64,000 nt of DNA. Origin: Gossypium raimondii. Its lineage: Eukaryota > Streptophyta > Magnoliopsida > Malvales > Malvaceae. The stretch's first letter is position 1. Each line of letters begins with the position of its first letter. The translations under genes and the position numbers were made by a program. Below the pieces are notes generated by a model. The model was given only the letters and a program-made list of their open reading frames with translations. It made no database searches and was not told where the DNA came from. Below are positions 35,352 to 48,332 of this stretch, piece after piece. The stretch covers positions 124,001 to 188,000 of the forward strand of contig NC_068577.1 in NCBI RefSeq assembly GCF_025698545.1, read 5' to 3'.

Positions 35352-37840
35352 TTAAGTTTTTATATATTACTTATTAGAACATAATAGTGGTAGTAATTCG
35401 TGTAGTTGAGCAATATTTTGTGTAATTAGTGTTATTATTAACTAGTATGAGGTTGGATAATGTTTTGTATAATTACATACAATATTATTAAAGTTGTAAT
35501 AATTTGGGTCATTGGATAATGTTTATGTAATTGAAAACATCACTAAAATTGAAATGATTTGTCGTAATTAGAAACCCTTTTGTTCAATTACACAAAAACA
35601 TTATAATAATTATGTAATTGAGTAATGCTTTATGTAATTTCACTACTTTTGATACTTTTTTTTTTTGTCTTTTAGCAGGCTTTGCTTTTAGGAATCAGAA
35701 CAAGATTTGTGATGGAATGGCCTTATCCCACGGCATTGAGGAAAATGTGACGGTCACTTCAAGGAATAGTAATGGGTCATTTTTAATTAACAACACGTAG
35801 ACAAAGATATATAATTTATGCACTTGATTTTTTTTTAATTATAAAGTTGTAATAGTAACGCGATTCGAATCTAGATCACATATGAAACAATGAATATCTT
35901 AACTATCAGACCAGCACACGGAACTTTATAAATATATTCAAAGCATGAAATGTCGTATATGTTTTTGTCGTTCGCTTACCGTTTTAAAATATTGTAATTA
36001 AAAAGGTTTCTTTTGTTAATATCATTCCAAAGGGCTAATGGCTACTTGACATTTTCATGATGCCAACGACGCTATTACTAAAGTTGAGTGGACTTGATTA
36101 TGCAAAGAGTGCATGAATCACTAAAAATCGAGAAAGATTCTCAAATAATTGTCTGCAATTTAATACCATTACTTTTATAAAATGTAAAACAATCTCATAT
36201 TGCCTTTCCATCAACAACATAATTTGCATTAAATTAAATCAGAAGCCCTTAGATTCTTGATAACATAAAGTTCCCCAAGCCACGTAGACATAAAAGATGA
36301 AATTTAATATTAAAATTCTTTCAAAAAGTATGTACACACAAATAAGTTAGGCTTAACTTACCATTTTTTTTATCTTTCTACTTAAATTTGTTTCTATCAC
36401 TATTTGAACTACCTTTCTTTTTCTTAAGTTAGTATCTTCATTAGGTAAATTACGAAGTCTATTTTTTAAAAAAAGGGCTTAACCCATTACTTTTTTTTTT
36501 GGTCACAAGTTGTATCTAAACTATTCTTCCGTTACTCATTTTACACTAAAATGTTATCTCCATTAAAAGAATTTCAGCCAATAATAGATTGTCACGCCAT
36601 ATAAACTTTTTCCACGACAAGTGGTATTTTTGGTGTTTACACTTGCCACAACTACTTGGAATGTTGGTTAAAGGACCAACACTCTTACTCACCTCTAACC
36701 TAAACTTAACTTTCTTAATTCATAACTTCAACAGATCAATAGAAGAAAGCTTTTGGTACTTCAATATATGGATGTTCTTCAAATGATTTCTATGTAGATT
36801 TCCTCCCTTTTGATGTTTATACCAAAAATGGGGAGTAAGAGAAGCTGCAACTGTTTTTCTAGTAGAGTATTTACTCAACTACTGAGGGAAAATTTGTTGT
36901 TTTGTTATAATTAATGTGGTTGAATGAGGAGACTACATTGTGTTGTTGACTTATGTTAGGATGCATTTCATATTTAAATTTGAAATCTATTAGCATGTGA
37001 TCAATGTTTACTTTTATTTAAGGTCTTCATTGTATGGGGAGTATTTGTTTTTCTTGCAGGGGGTTTGGTCAAAAAAAAAAAAAGAAACCCAACAGGGGAG
37101 ATTATTGATACAAATAGTGTTGTTCAACTTTGGTTTCTTATGTTCCAACATGAGGAACAACACACAAGCTACATCCTTTGTATCATGGTTATTAGTTGGT
37201 AAGTTTTTAACTTTATAATTATCTTTGTTATTTAAACATGCTCTATACAATTGAAGAAAAATGTAGAATTTTATTTAAATTTTTTTAAAAAATTATCTCT
37301 ATCATAAAGAGGGAATCAATAAACCTATTCTTTTTGATTTGCTATTACGACATATATGAAAAAACAGATTTTTTTTTTGTTTTTCAAGGTCTATCTTGGA
37401 GCTTTTTAGAAACTATTAAAATATTTGTATGTTGGGTGAAACAATTCAGCAAAGCACATGGCTGGGATCAAAATAGAGAACACAATTTTATTTACGGATG
37501 TTCCTTAGAAAATAGTGAAATGGTAGGGTAGTTTCATGTTAACGTTAGGAAATTAGTTTAAGTAGGTTTTTTTTTTTAAAAAAGAAAATAATTTTGAGAG
37601 AGTCGTAAATCAAATTTGATTGTGCAAAGATTAAGATATGCTTGTGAGTAGTCCTAAATTAGTTAGTAGCATATGGAACACATTTTGTAGAGCCCAAAAT
37701 CAAATGTAATTGGTCCTCAAAACTTGATAGTGAATAACCTTTAACATAGGGGATTAGATTGGATGTGATAAACCTTACTTTATATGTACAATATGAGCTA
37801 CAACATCAAACCTTAAAAGTTTTATTTCAAGTATAAAGAT
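35352..37840. other. Intergenic, one SINE-like unit, no gene
   Basis: 35845-35945 on the minus strand carries an A-box-like TGGTCTGATAGTTAAG and a B-box-like AGATTCGAATC, suggesting an old tRNA-derived SINE. The frames at 36589-36786, 36997-37218 and 37334-37531 have no identifiable domain. Nothing else is supported. Confidence 0.4.
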
Positions 37841-37843
37841 TGA

Positions 37844-37993
37844 GGGTGGGTTTGGATGAGCGATTGGGTGCGATGCGGTGCGTTTAGCTTACTTTTTGTC
37901 TCACGCTACAGTATCGTTACAGTATCTAATCTCACCGCCACTGCTGTTTTTACACTAACCACAAGTAAATGCACCGCCCATCCAAAATCACAC
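37844..37993 (+). mobile_element. Harbinger-like MITE, copy C
   Basis: A 150-bp member of the family at 4565-4724. It starts GGGTGGGTTTGGATGAGCG and ends 'gcccatccaaaatcacac', with a perfect TGA target-site duplication (37841-37843 and 37994-37996). The core 'tctcacgctacagtatcg' is shared with the other copies. Confidence 0.8.
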
Positions 37994-39043
37994 TGAGAAT
38001 TCAAATATATGGGTAACATTTTTATCCCACTTTACAAACATTTTATTTATAAAATAATTATTTTTGTGAAAATCGAAAGGGGTTGAACGAACACAAATAC
38101 AAATATTTATAGTGAAGAATTGTTGTTGTTGCATTTGTAATTCACTTCTAATTGATGGAAAATTTAGAATTTTATCTTGTTCAAATGAAAACATTTTTCT
38201 TAGGTTTATCACTCTTGTTGGGTATTGAAAAAACCTTCGATTTAAAACGTAGAGGGGTGATGTTGCAATTATCCGTAAATTTGAGTAAATTAAGCTTAAA
38301 TTATAAATTTAAAAGTGAATTATTCTATGAGTACGCCTCACATGTAAAACGAGTTTAAAATTATGTACTTCTTTACCTTCACTTGTTCGGAGGAACACAT
38401 TACTGCTTTTCGATTTCCAGTCAGTATTTCAACACAGAAAAGCCCATTAGAAAGCTTCTTCATCATCCATAACACACAATCTCAGTATTTCCCAACTTGT
38501 AATTTCATGGAAGAAGCTCAAATTAGACCAAATTCCTCATATAATTTGAATAGCCAAAGGCAGTCCAAAAAGCTGCTAACGCTGGACTTGAGATGAAGGT
38601 TAAGCAATGAACAGACAACTGGCTTCCTGTTAATGGAGACAAATTGGTCTTGGTCCTCACAAAACCGTTTGGTAGAAAAAAGAAAAAATGGAATCTAGAG
38701 ATCCCCACCATTATTGAATCTCATCTCCTACTTTCTTTTTTTCTTTCTTTTTATTAAACTTTTCGCGGCATTTTCTCTAATTAATAATCTCTAATATACA
38801 AACAGATGTAAATGCAACCTCGGTAATCATAGCATCCATGGCCTTCCTACAACTAATTTATTCATTTTTAGCTCAAAACTTCTAAGAAATGAAAATCTAG
38901 AACAACGATTTTGTTTTCTGATCTTGCTCAGTTAACGATTCAAACAACAAAAATGGAAAAAAAAAAAAAAGAGAGAGAAAATAATTCAACTTACATGAGA
39001 TATTCATATTCCTTGCAATCAAATACATACAAATCAGGAGATT

Positions 39044-39232
39044 TCATACTGCAGTGGTGATGACAGTAGGGGCTTGTGATGGAGATAAGGCCAAGAAGAG
39101 GAGAAGAATCATGATCAGAACCGGTACGAAAAGAAGCATCGATGGCGGAGGCGGAAGCGACGGCAGAAGCAGCGGCAAAACCAGCAGTGACGCAGCTAAC
39201 GCCATCATTATCATAACCACGATCCATCTCAT
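39044..39232 (-). CDS. OSR/ARGOS-like organ-size microprotein, copy 3
   Basis: A 62-residue protein with the same plan: MRWIVVMIMM start, first hydrophobic segment, LPLLLPSLPPPPSMLLFVPV, second hydrophobic segment and LALSPSQAP. It has Ser where copies 1 and 2 have Glu before LPPPP, nearer the usual family motif, and its flanks do not align with theirs. It is therefore an older paralogue, not part of the recent tandem duplication. Membrane topology (two helices, short Pro-rich turn) is inferred from hydrophobicity. The overlapping frames on both strands are shadows. Confidence 0.75.
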   Translation of the reverse strand: MRWIVVMIMMALAASLLVLPLLLPSLPPPPSMLLFVPVLIMILLLFLALSPSQAPTVITTAV

Positions 39233-39689
39233 ACTAAAAAAAAGGTGTATTAATAATAATCGTCGAGTATTGGCAACCAGATTTTTTTCCCCCTCAAATC
39301 AAATCCCGATCTCATCTTTTTTCCATTGCTGCAGATTTGAAAGCTTTGGTTATCTCTCTGGTCTATGAGGGAGTTGATTTTTTATGGCGTTTAAAGAATA
39401 AATGAAAAAAAATATAATTTATATATTCAAATGGGATTTTATTAAAAAATAAATAAATAAGGGTTAATATTACATTTGGTACTTGAGTTTGGTTTTACTA
39501 TTCAATTTGGTACCCAAACTAAAAGACATCATGTGGCTCTCTATGAATAGTTGACACATGTGATCTAGAAAAACAACATAAGTACTTTAGGGGCAGCAGC
39601 CGGGGGTTGACAAAATAAAAGTACCAAAATGATAAAATTAAAATTGTGAAATTGAATTTTAGATCTCATAAAAATATAGGGATAAATAT

Positions 39690-40030
39690 CAAAACTATAC
39701 ATAAGCTTCGATGCAATGTGCAATGTCATACACGAACTTTGATTTTGTGCGATTTCATACATGAAAGTTTAATTCGATTAAAATTATACAAATCACTAAC
39801 AACATTATCGAATTAACACCATTTTACGTTGATATATTGCATAGACAAATAATCATATCAATCCAATATGAAAATAAATATATGTATTAATTTCTTTAAA
39901 CAAGTACAATTGAATCGAAACCAAAGTTTCATGATTACATATAAATTACAATTCAAGTTTCACGATATAATCGCACTAAATAAAAATTCATGTAGCAAAT
40001 TACATATTAAAATGATATTTATCCCAAAAA
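39690..40030. repeat. Dispersed MITE-like repeat, copy 2
   Basis: Longer relative of 32930-33115. Inverted words at the ends: 'gcaatgtcatacacgaactt' against 'aattcatgtagcaaattac'. Non-coding. Confidence 0.5.
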
Positions 40031-42248
40031 TAAACTAATTTCGAGCCTCGTAAAAATTTTCTGGCTTCAGCCCTAAGGTACTTAATTGGACAGAAAAATA
40101 AGTTATGTATTTAAATGGGACAAAGGAAAACTCAATTACCAAGCATAGATACCAAATTAAACATTATAATCAAATTTAGGTAGCAAAGAGTATATTTAGC
40201 ATAGAAAAAAATCCAGAAAGGAAATAAAATGGAGTAGTGATGACGTTAGAAGCGTTAGAGCCCATAGTCGTTAGCAGTGGGCATGCCCCACACATTCGTT
40301 TTTGTGTCCGAGTTCAGTTAACTGAATTTTGATCCCACGTACTGTAGCATTTATTTATTGGCTTTTTCTGATATTATATTACAACTATATCTAATCATCC
40401 TAGACTATGAACATGAATTTCTTACCATCATAATTCCTATATATATCTAATAGATTTGTAGGTTTTCCAACGAGGTCCTTGCACGGTTGGCAAAGGCCAA
40501 AAATTGAGATCCGACCGGATTTTCGAGTCTCATAATGTGCAATTGGTATATGTGGGTTTAAGTTTAATTCGTCCGCTTACATTTTGGTTTTTCGTTTATG
40601 ATGTGATAGATTTTATTCTGTGATTATTCGGATAAATCCATTTTATGTTGTGATAGTTTGATAGTTGTGGTTATTTGGACGCATTTTTTTTTGGTTTTGA
40701 TAAAAGTATTTTATAGATATGTTTATTATAGGGGCCGATTCAAATTAGCCTCTCGACCACTAAATAGATCAATTTAATCTTTTTTATTTTTAAGAAAATA
40801 TGATTTATTATTTAACAAAATTAATGTTTTTACAATTGTGCAAATGAAATCTTTTATTCGAAATTGAAGTATGAGTTTTTCGGACTAACGCCTAATGTCA
40901 TTAGACTAAAAGAAGAGATATTTTGTGTATGTAATAATTGTTCAAAGATTCATAATTTATCTTATTTCTTATCATGTTTGACTAAAGTTTTAGTTTATTT
41001 AATTTTGTGTATCAAATCTTGAGATCATAATCGGAGAAGAGATTGGATTAAATAAGGTTAGTTTTAAAAATCCTAACGAACGTAATTCGGTTATCTTATA
41101 TCTTGAGATACACGATCGGAAAAAAATATGAGCTAATTTTTAATTTTCAGATATTATAAATTATGTTTGCGGTTACTTATTTAGAAAATTCTATAATTAT
41201 TAAAGTTTGAATTTTAAGAAATTTTCATAAAATTGTTTAAGAAAAAAGCATAAGACTGAATTGGCTAGAAGTAAAATAAGTAATACTGTAATAATTTATT
41301 TTTACTGTCAGCATTAACTAATGTAAATATATCTACTTGATTAATTAAAAATATAAAAAATAATTTATTTGAGCGAGTTTTAACTCAATTGGTATCAATA
41401 TTGTTGTTAGAGTAGAGCGCGTGAGAGATTATGGATAATTATATAATTTAAACATGTTGGGGCCAAATGAAATTTTGTCATTTTGTTTGAACAAATATTC
41501 AATGGCTTTGGCAAGGCTTGAGAAATTGAGGGGGGCGGGGCCTGCCTGCCCGCCTGCCTGCCTGCCCCTGCTTTTTACATTATTAACTTTCTATAAAATA
41601 TTGTAAAATTATACTCGACCATGAAAATAAAAGGTTAAAATTATATGTCATAATATCTTGCATTTTTTAAAATTTAAAATTTATTTTTATATTTTTATAT
41701 TTAAAAATTTAGTTCTTTTTACTTTCTAGATTTTAAAATTCAGGTCTAACTTTATTCTTTTGTTTAATTTAAGTTAATTACAATGCCATTTTTTAATTAC
41801 ATGACTAGTAAGTACTTTTTTTAATTTCAAAATGTCATACCAACAAATTTAGTAAAAAATGTAAATAGTTGGACTTAAATTTTGAAATTTGAAAAGTAGA
41901 GGGACTAATTAAATTCCTAGAAATTAAAGTACATAGACTAAATACCAAATTTCCAAAAATATAGGGACTTACGACATATTTCAACCAAAAACAAAATTAT
42001 GTAATGATATATTTATAAAAATCGATAGAAAAGATTATATGAAGTTTTAGTTGGAATAGTAAAGTAGAGCTGTTGAAATTAAGTTCAATTCTTTTCGTGT
42101 ATTTTTCTATTTTTATTATATAAAGATATAGAAAGATAAAAACACCTTCAAAACAACATAATTCACTTTGTAAAATAATGGTACCTTAGTTATTATCCAA
42201 TTAAATTGATACTTAAATAGTTCGTGACACCAATTTAATTAAAAATTA
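40031..42248. other. Intergenic, no gene
   Basis: AT-rich spacer. A short (CCTG)n tract lies at 41541-41570. At 41374-41410 'gttttaactcaattggtatc' resembles the A-box head of a tRNA-derived SINE, but no B box survives. Nothing coding is supported. Confidence 0.4.
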
Positions 42249-42762
42249 GAGGTGATCATGAGCCGAGCCAGGCCTCAACATAATTTTAGGCCTGAGTCTG
42301 TCCGGATAAAAATACAAAAACTTGAGCCCTACCACCTTTACATCAGATTAATTTTTATATTATTATTTATATATAAAATATAATACATTAAATACACCAA
42401 AAACATTAAAATAAATTTTCTCAACAAATTAAAAATAAATTAAAAAATATTTAATATTTATGCTTAAACAACATTAAGATAGGTGCAACTTAAAAAGCAA
42501 ATGTCTCTAAAATAGTAACAAAATTAAAAATAAAATAAGAATTATACAATATCCAAACAATAACAATAAAATAGTAACGATATAATAGAGAAATGACAAC
42601 AAAACAGTAGAAACAACAACAATTTTTTTTTTTGCAAATCCGGGTCGGGACAAAAAACTTAACCGAAGCCCGACCTGTTTAGAAAACTGAATCTCATTTT
42701 TTTACCCAAACCCATTTTCGAACCTATATTCAGGTGAACCGGCCCGGCCATGATGAGGTGTA
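42249..42762. mobile_element. Inverted-repeat MITE with GC-rich ends
   Basis: The left end GAGGTGATCATGAGCCGAGCC pairs with a right end reading 'ggcccggccatgatgaggtg'. Subterminal 'aggcctgagtctgtccgg' is echoed by 'aagcccgacctg'. About 510 bp with an AT-rich centre and no ORF. Elements with such 'ggtgatcatggccgggcc' ends are common non-autonomous DNA transposons in dicots; the superfamily is not assigned. Confidence 0.6.
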
Positions 42763-45700
42763 ATATAAACCGAGAGCAAAATTCCAACTAAAATGAAAAT
42801 ATATTAGTCAAAAACAAAAATTGAACATGGTATTTTTGTTTTCCATTCCAAATGGTTGATTTGAAATTTGAATTTGTCCCTTTACCCTTTGCAATCATTT
42901 CCGATGAAAAAGCTAAGCGAAGCTTTTAAGTGCCAACAGTTTTGACGTCAACAAAGGAAATTGGTAATTTGACAATGACTCGTAGAGTCCAAATTCCACT
43001 TATTTTATATGAACAAAGTTAAAAGAAGTTCGATGTTCTCACATTTGTTTGGCTCTCATTTTGGACATCAAACATCCCCTCTGAAAAATATGACTCTATT
43101 GTCCATGTTCATGCACGTAGATAACTACTCTCTTCCCTCTCAAAAAGTCTGGAAGCTATGATCAATTAACCCCACAATCACAACTCCATAGCTTCAACTA
43201 AAATCATCTCGATCCATTCAATTCTGCCACAGTCATCCTTACTTGCTAACACTCATACAACACTACATATATGAGTGGCTAGAGGTGGTGGTTCATATTG
43301 TAAAGGTATGGAAAGCCACAAAAATGAGGACAGTTCACTTTTGTAAAAGGTGTAGAGAATCACTAAATTAGAAATCTTAAAAAGAGAGTTTTAGGTAAGG
43401 TTGTTTGTGTTCTCATATCCCTTTTTCTAGTGTTAAAGGAGTATTTATAGAGGGAAGAGGTCAGATGAGGGCTCAATACATAATATTATTGACTTGACAT
43501 GAAGGGACCAAATGAGAGAATTGTTAGATGTAACGGTTTGATAAATGTCTTTATGAGATTTTCCCAATATATCTTCTATAGACCGTGTGAACCTCGAGGA
43601 TAAATGCTTGAGCAAAGACTCAAGGTTTGAGCCGCTCAAGTAAAGCAACCAGAGGGTTATGTCGTCGTAGCTTAGGTGAGGGCATGGAGATGAGCTTTTG
43701 TAGCGAAAGTCCTTGTGGATCATTTTGGCTAGATGGAGGAAGGGGGGTTCTAGGTACTACATTGAAATTCGGGGTTTAACAACTTTCATGATTGAAATAT
43801 TGTTAACTTTAATTTATTTAAAAACTTAAAAGATGAAAATATAAAATTTATTTCGAGGGATAATTCAATTTTATTTAACATATAACTACATTTATAATAA
43901 ATATTAAATACAGATTTTTAAAATTAATAAGCGTATCTTCCTCGTCAGGAGTGAAGTCAGGATTTATTTTTTGATAGAATTAAATTGTATATTTTTATGA
44001 TAGTAAAAATACAATTTCACCATTTTAATAGTCTATGTTTTTATAATTTTTAAAAGATTAAATCAAAATTTTATCATTTTTTGAAGGGGGCAAGGTGTAA
44101 TTTTACTATTACTAATTTAAAATTTTATAAATTATAAAAGAGCCTAAATGAAAATTTTTCCATTTTAAGAGTGGCTGGGGCCTTGCTAGCCCCCTGGCTT
44201 TGCCATTGTTCCTCACACATTTGGACCAAGTTCAAATGTTGGAGTTATCATTATTAGGAAAGCTTTACCTGAATACCATCCTCAGCTTAAATATATTTAG
44301 CCTTAGACTGTACAACAGATGAGTACACTTGTAATTATACAAAAAAGCACATATTTTAAAAGAATTTGACCCCCTAGCCATCACTACGATCTGCCTCCAT
44401 CGAGCTTGTAAGCTTACTTGAGCCATTCTAAGATCAAATTTGATTCTATCCAAGTTGACGTGAAAAGTCAAAAGCCCAAGTTGAAGAAATTTTATGCCTA
44501 TAATAAATTGTCTTCGAAACTGATCTGGTTCAAGTTTGAGATAGATACAATCTGAAACCCTCAAAGGAAATACTTAAATTTAAAAAAAAAAGCATCAATA
44601 TAATTATATAATAATATCTAAAATAAACTAAAATTATTTAATTTATAAATATTATATAATTATAATAATTAATTAGCAATAAAAGTAATTAGTAATGAAT
44701 TTTTACGTTAAATGATAAAAATAAAATGAATTTCGAAAACTTTAATTATGAATATAATTTTAATACAATCATTGTATATATTTAAAAATATAAAAATTAC
44801 TAATTATTAAATTTAATAATTTTATTAAATATATAATGATGTAATAAACTAAATTAATAATATTATAATTAAATTATATAAACTTCATATACATATATAG
44901 TCATAAATATTACATATAACATAATTTCTATTACTTATATACTACAATGGGATCCATGATATAGCATATCATAGTTATTTACACGTTATATTATAATATA
45001 TGATATGGTATTACATCACTAATGATATGTAATATGTATATATAGCTATCAATATATTATACATATTTATATAATATAACATAAATTTATTTACAAATTA
45101 AAAATCTATATTCAACTAAATTAATATTGAAAATACCAAATGCAATTATAATGTAACTTCTATTAATCATATACTATAATGAGATCCATAGGTTGTGTAT
45201 CCATTTATTATATCATCAATAGTTGTATTTTCTTTATCGTCATTTACCATATTACTATACGTGTATGTAACTAGTAATCTGTAAGTATATTGAGTTTTAT
45301 TCGACTGGTATGGGGAAGAGCATGGGTTTAAGTGCGCTGAAATATATTATTCTCTTATTTATGGGTTAAGGAGAGGGTATGAGTAATTTTAAGTATTGTG
45401 TCAAAAAGAACGGATATAATCGGAACCTGTTAAAAGGAATGATGTATATGCAGATGAAAAACGAGGGTATTACAAATACATGAACCATAACATATTGGAG
45501 GGGGAATGATTTCAAAATTGACTTTAAAAGACGTTCAATTCATATTCAAACAAGTAGTCACGTACAGAACGTAGGACCTTGATCACCTCCTCAAAAGGCT
45601 GTTTCCCCCCACTAAATATATCACTATCATCATGTGTGCAACAATCTTGGTGGTGCTTGCTTCTATTTCGATTCTGCTCCAATCTCATTATAACAACAAA

Positions 45701-46574
45701 ATAAAACTAACAAGTGCATACATGCTTATCATCAATACCGAGTTATGATTTGAAGGTTTTAGTTATTTGTGGTATTGTTAGGAGTATTGCAACACTGTTG
45801 AATTATACCTCGAGATAGATGCATAAAATATATTTATGGGATTTTACATAAGGAAATGACTATAGCCACCTATTACAACTCAATTAATATTAAGATTACG
45901 GCAAAAACTCTTTGTGAAAAATCGATTGATCCCTCGAATGCATCAACATAAATAGTCCTTTTAAGTAATATCTTGATCAATTCAGCATCCCCCAAGGTTT
46001 ATCCTCCATATTTTCAATTATTGAGTTGCTAATTTTTTATCCCGATAAATTTTATCCATAATACAACTCAATTTTTTTTAATGGAGCGAGCTCAATAATT
46101 AATCTTCCGTGTTCTATACTCATTAAAAGGATAAATGCTGGACATAAATTTTAAAGATACTCCATAATAATACAACTCAATTTTAATGCACTCTAAGTGA
46201 GGAAATAGGTAATCCCATTAACTTACACTCATCATAATCTAGTTTCTAAATACAAAAAAAAAAATCATATATTTTTTGTAACTAAATCCAATAATAAAGT
46301 GTTTATAAAGTCACTTAATAATTGAATTTGGGTGTAATATTTGTTTGTAATTTTACATATATGACATATTTAAGTAACTACTGTTATTTGTGCGTTCTAC
46401 TGAATTAGTTTTAATTGAAGCACCCCAATCACACTTTCTAATTCTTTAGAAGGAGTGAAAATTGGAATAATTACATCGAAATCCAATTACCCTATAGCTT
46501 TCCAAACGCCCATACATGATTTAACTTTAAAAAATTATTTTTATACAGGTCTAAGTTATAAAAATTATATTATA

Positions 46575-46616
<42 letters not shown>

Positions 46617-46984
46617 TTTTAGGATGATTATGACAAAAAGTATGGAGAACTTATTTATGGACATAAAAATTATGGTAAAAAGTATGTACATAACTTATTT
46701 ACGTGTCCACATTATATATTATAAAATAGTCTATTTATTTATAAATAAATGTGTTATAATTGTTTGTCATAACTTATTAATAAATTAATTTCTTAATTAA
46801 ATAATTTTCTCAACCTAATTCTAATTCCGTTAAAATCATTCATAGTACACCTATAGTATCGGTTCTGGATCCAAATCTTAATAGTAGACCTACAAAAGAT
46901 TAGCAACATAGTGAGTTTCGTCATAGTGAGAGGGTCTCTTGTAGGCCTCAGTTCTTCCAATTTGATGGAAGTGTTTCTAAAACT
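42763..46984. other. Intergenic, repeats only
   Basis: The minus-strand frame at 43445-43723 lies in a more GC-rich block (43380-43790) that looks repeat-derived but matches nothing recognised. 44600-45250 is very AT-rich. A SINE-like unit at about 45290-45420 carries 'ttcgactggtatgggg' (A-box-like) and 'gggtttaagtgcg' (degenerate B box). A perfect (TA)n run occupies about 46579-46614. No gene. Confidence 0.45.
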
Positions 46985-47445
46985 GAGTCTACTAAACAGA
47001 AAAATGATGATCTACTCACATTTGACGAAGTGATGCAAAATGTTGATTCTGAGTTTTAAGAAATAGTTATGAAAGTTGAGACATATTCTATGATATACAA
47101 CACAGTGTGGGGACTTATAAACTTATTGGAAGGGATAAAACTTATAGAGTGTAAGTGAATCTACAAGAAGAAAAGAAATGCAGATGAAAAAGTGGAAATT
47201 CATAGGGCCAAACTTGTAGCAAAGGGGTCTACTTAGAAAGAATGTATTGATTATGAAGAAACTTCTCTCTGATTTCTATATATGCTCAAATCGATCTGCA
47301 TATCGTTATTAATTGTGATGGCTCTTAATTACAAGATTTGGCAAATGAATGTTAAGACAACGTTCTTGAATGACTATCCTAAAGAGAATATCTATACGCA
47401 ACCCACCATATATGTAGAGACAAACCTAAACATTAATGAAATTTT
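46985..47445 (+). pseudogene. Decayed Ty1/copia reverse-transcriptase fragment
   Basis: In pieces of one reading direction it shows the start of a copia RT domain: NTVWGLINLLEGIKLIEC, then IYKKKRNADEKVEIHRAKLVAKGS, KECIDYEETS and IWQMNVKTTFLNDY. This corresponds to the family pattern WxLV...GIKPIxCKWIYK...ARLVAKGYxQ...DVKTAFLNG. Stop codons interrupt it (after IEC+K, after KGST, after EETSL) and everything beyond the first RT motifs is missing. No protease, integrase or LTR can be tied to it; the solo LTR 550 bp downstream has its own target-site duplication and is separate. Confidence 0.8.
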
Positions 47446-47997
47446 TCTTTGTCAGAAATGGAGTTTGCATAGTACTATTCACAGTACAATCAGGAAGCCA
47501 CCCTTTTCAACTGTCTACATGCAATTCCCTTGATCAAGTATAGTGGAAAAACATAAACTTGAAAAGACCAATGCTTCGTTTAAAGGCGGAAGTCGATAAG
47601 AATCGATGTTTACAAGTGCTGTACAATGGGATGAAGTCAGGGGCAGCGATAAGAGGGCCAGTAGGGCCTTATCACATTTGATATGTAATTTTCAAACTGT
47701 GTAAATGCATGTGATAATACCTGACGTATCAAAACGAAGAATTCATTAAATTCTCAAACGAAAAAGTAGGTGATGAACTTTATAACATGATCCCTAATCA
47801 ATATAGGATTTGCATGTTTATTTCTTTTGACAAAATCATCACTCTAGTTTGATTATCCTTTCAACAACCGCGTGGGAAGAAAATTGCAATTTTTGAAATA
47901 CGAAAGTGAGATGCATGCATTGCCCAAATGAAAGCAATTGACTGTCTCTCACTTTAGAAAGCAATATACTATACATTTTAGAACTTATATTATAACA

Positions 47998-48332
47998 TGT
48001 TAGAGTTGTGCGACCCGAATTTTAAGAGATTGCTTGCAAGTCAAGTTAAACAAAATATATCTTCTTTTTAGAAGATTTAGTATTTATTAGTATAATATAT
48101 TTAGCATTTATTAACATAATATATTTGACTTTGATTTAGAATTAGGTTTTTTCAACCTATAAATAGATGTAGTCGAAACTCCTCTTGTAATCATTCGAAT
48201 TTGACACAGTGAATTTTCTTCTCCTCTCCCCGTGATTTTTTTCCCGAAAGAGTTTCCATGTAAAAATCTGTGTGTTCTTTATTTCTCTTTTCTTTGCGAT
48301 ATATTGTCATTACTGACGTTCTATTTTTCACA
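47998..48332 (+). mobile_element. Solo LTR (copia-type, short family), copy 3
   Basis: A 335-bp LTR starting TGTTAGAGTTGTGCGACCCG and ending CTATTTTTCACA, with a perfect 5-bp target-site duplication TAACA (47993-47997 and 48333-48337). It carries 'aacctataaatagatg', a good TATA box, and the longest U3 of the three copies. Confidence 0.85.

Noticed and set aside
43445..43723. A 92-codon minus-strand frame as a gene
   Set aside because: No recognised domain, and the block resembles repeat DNA; not enough to call a gene.
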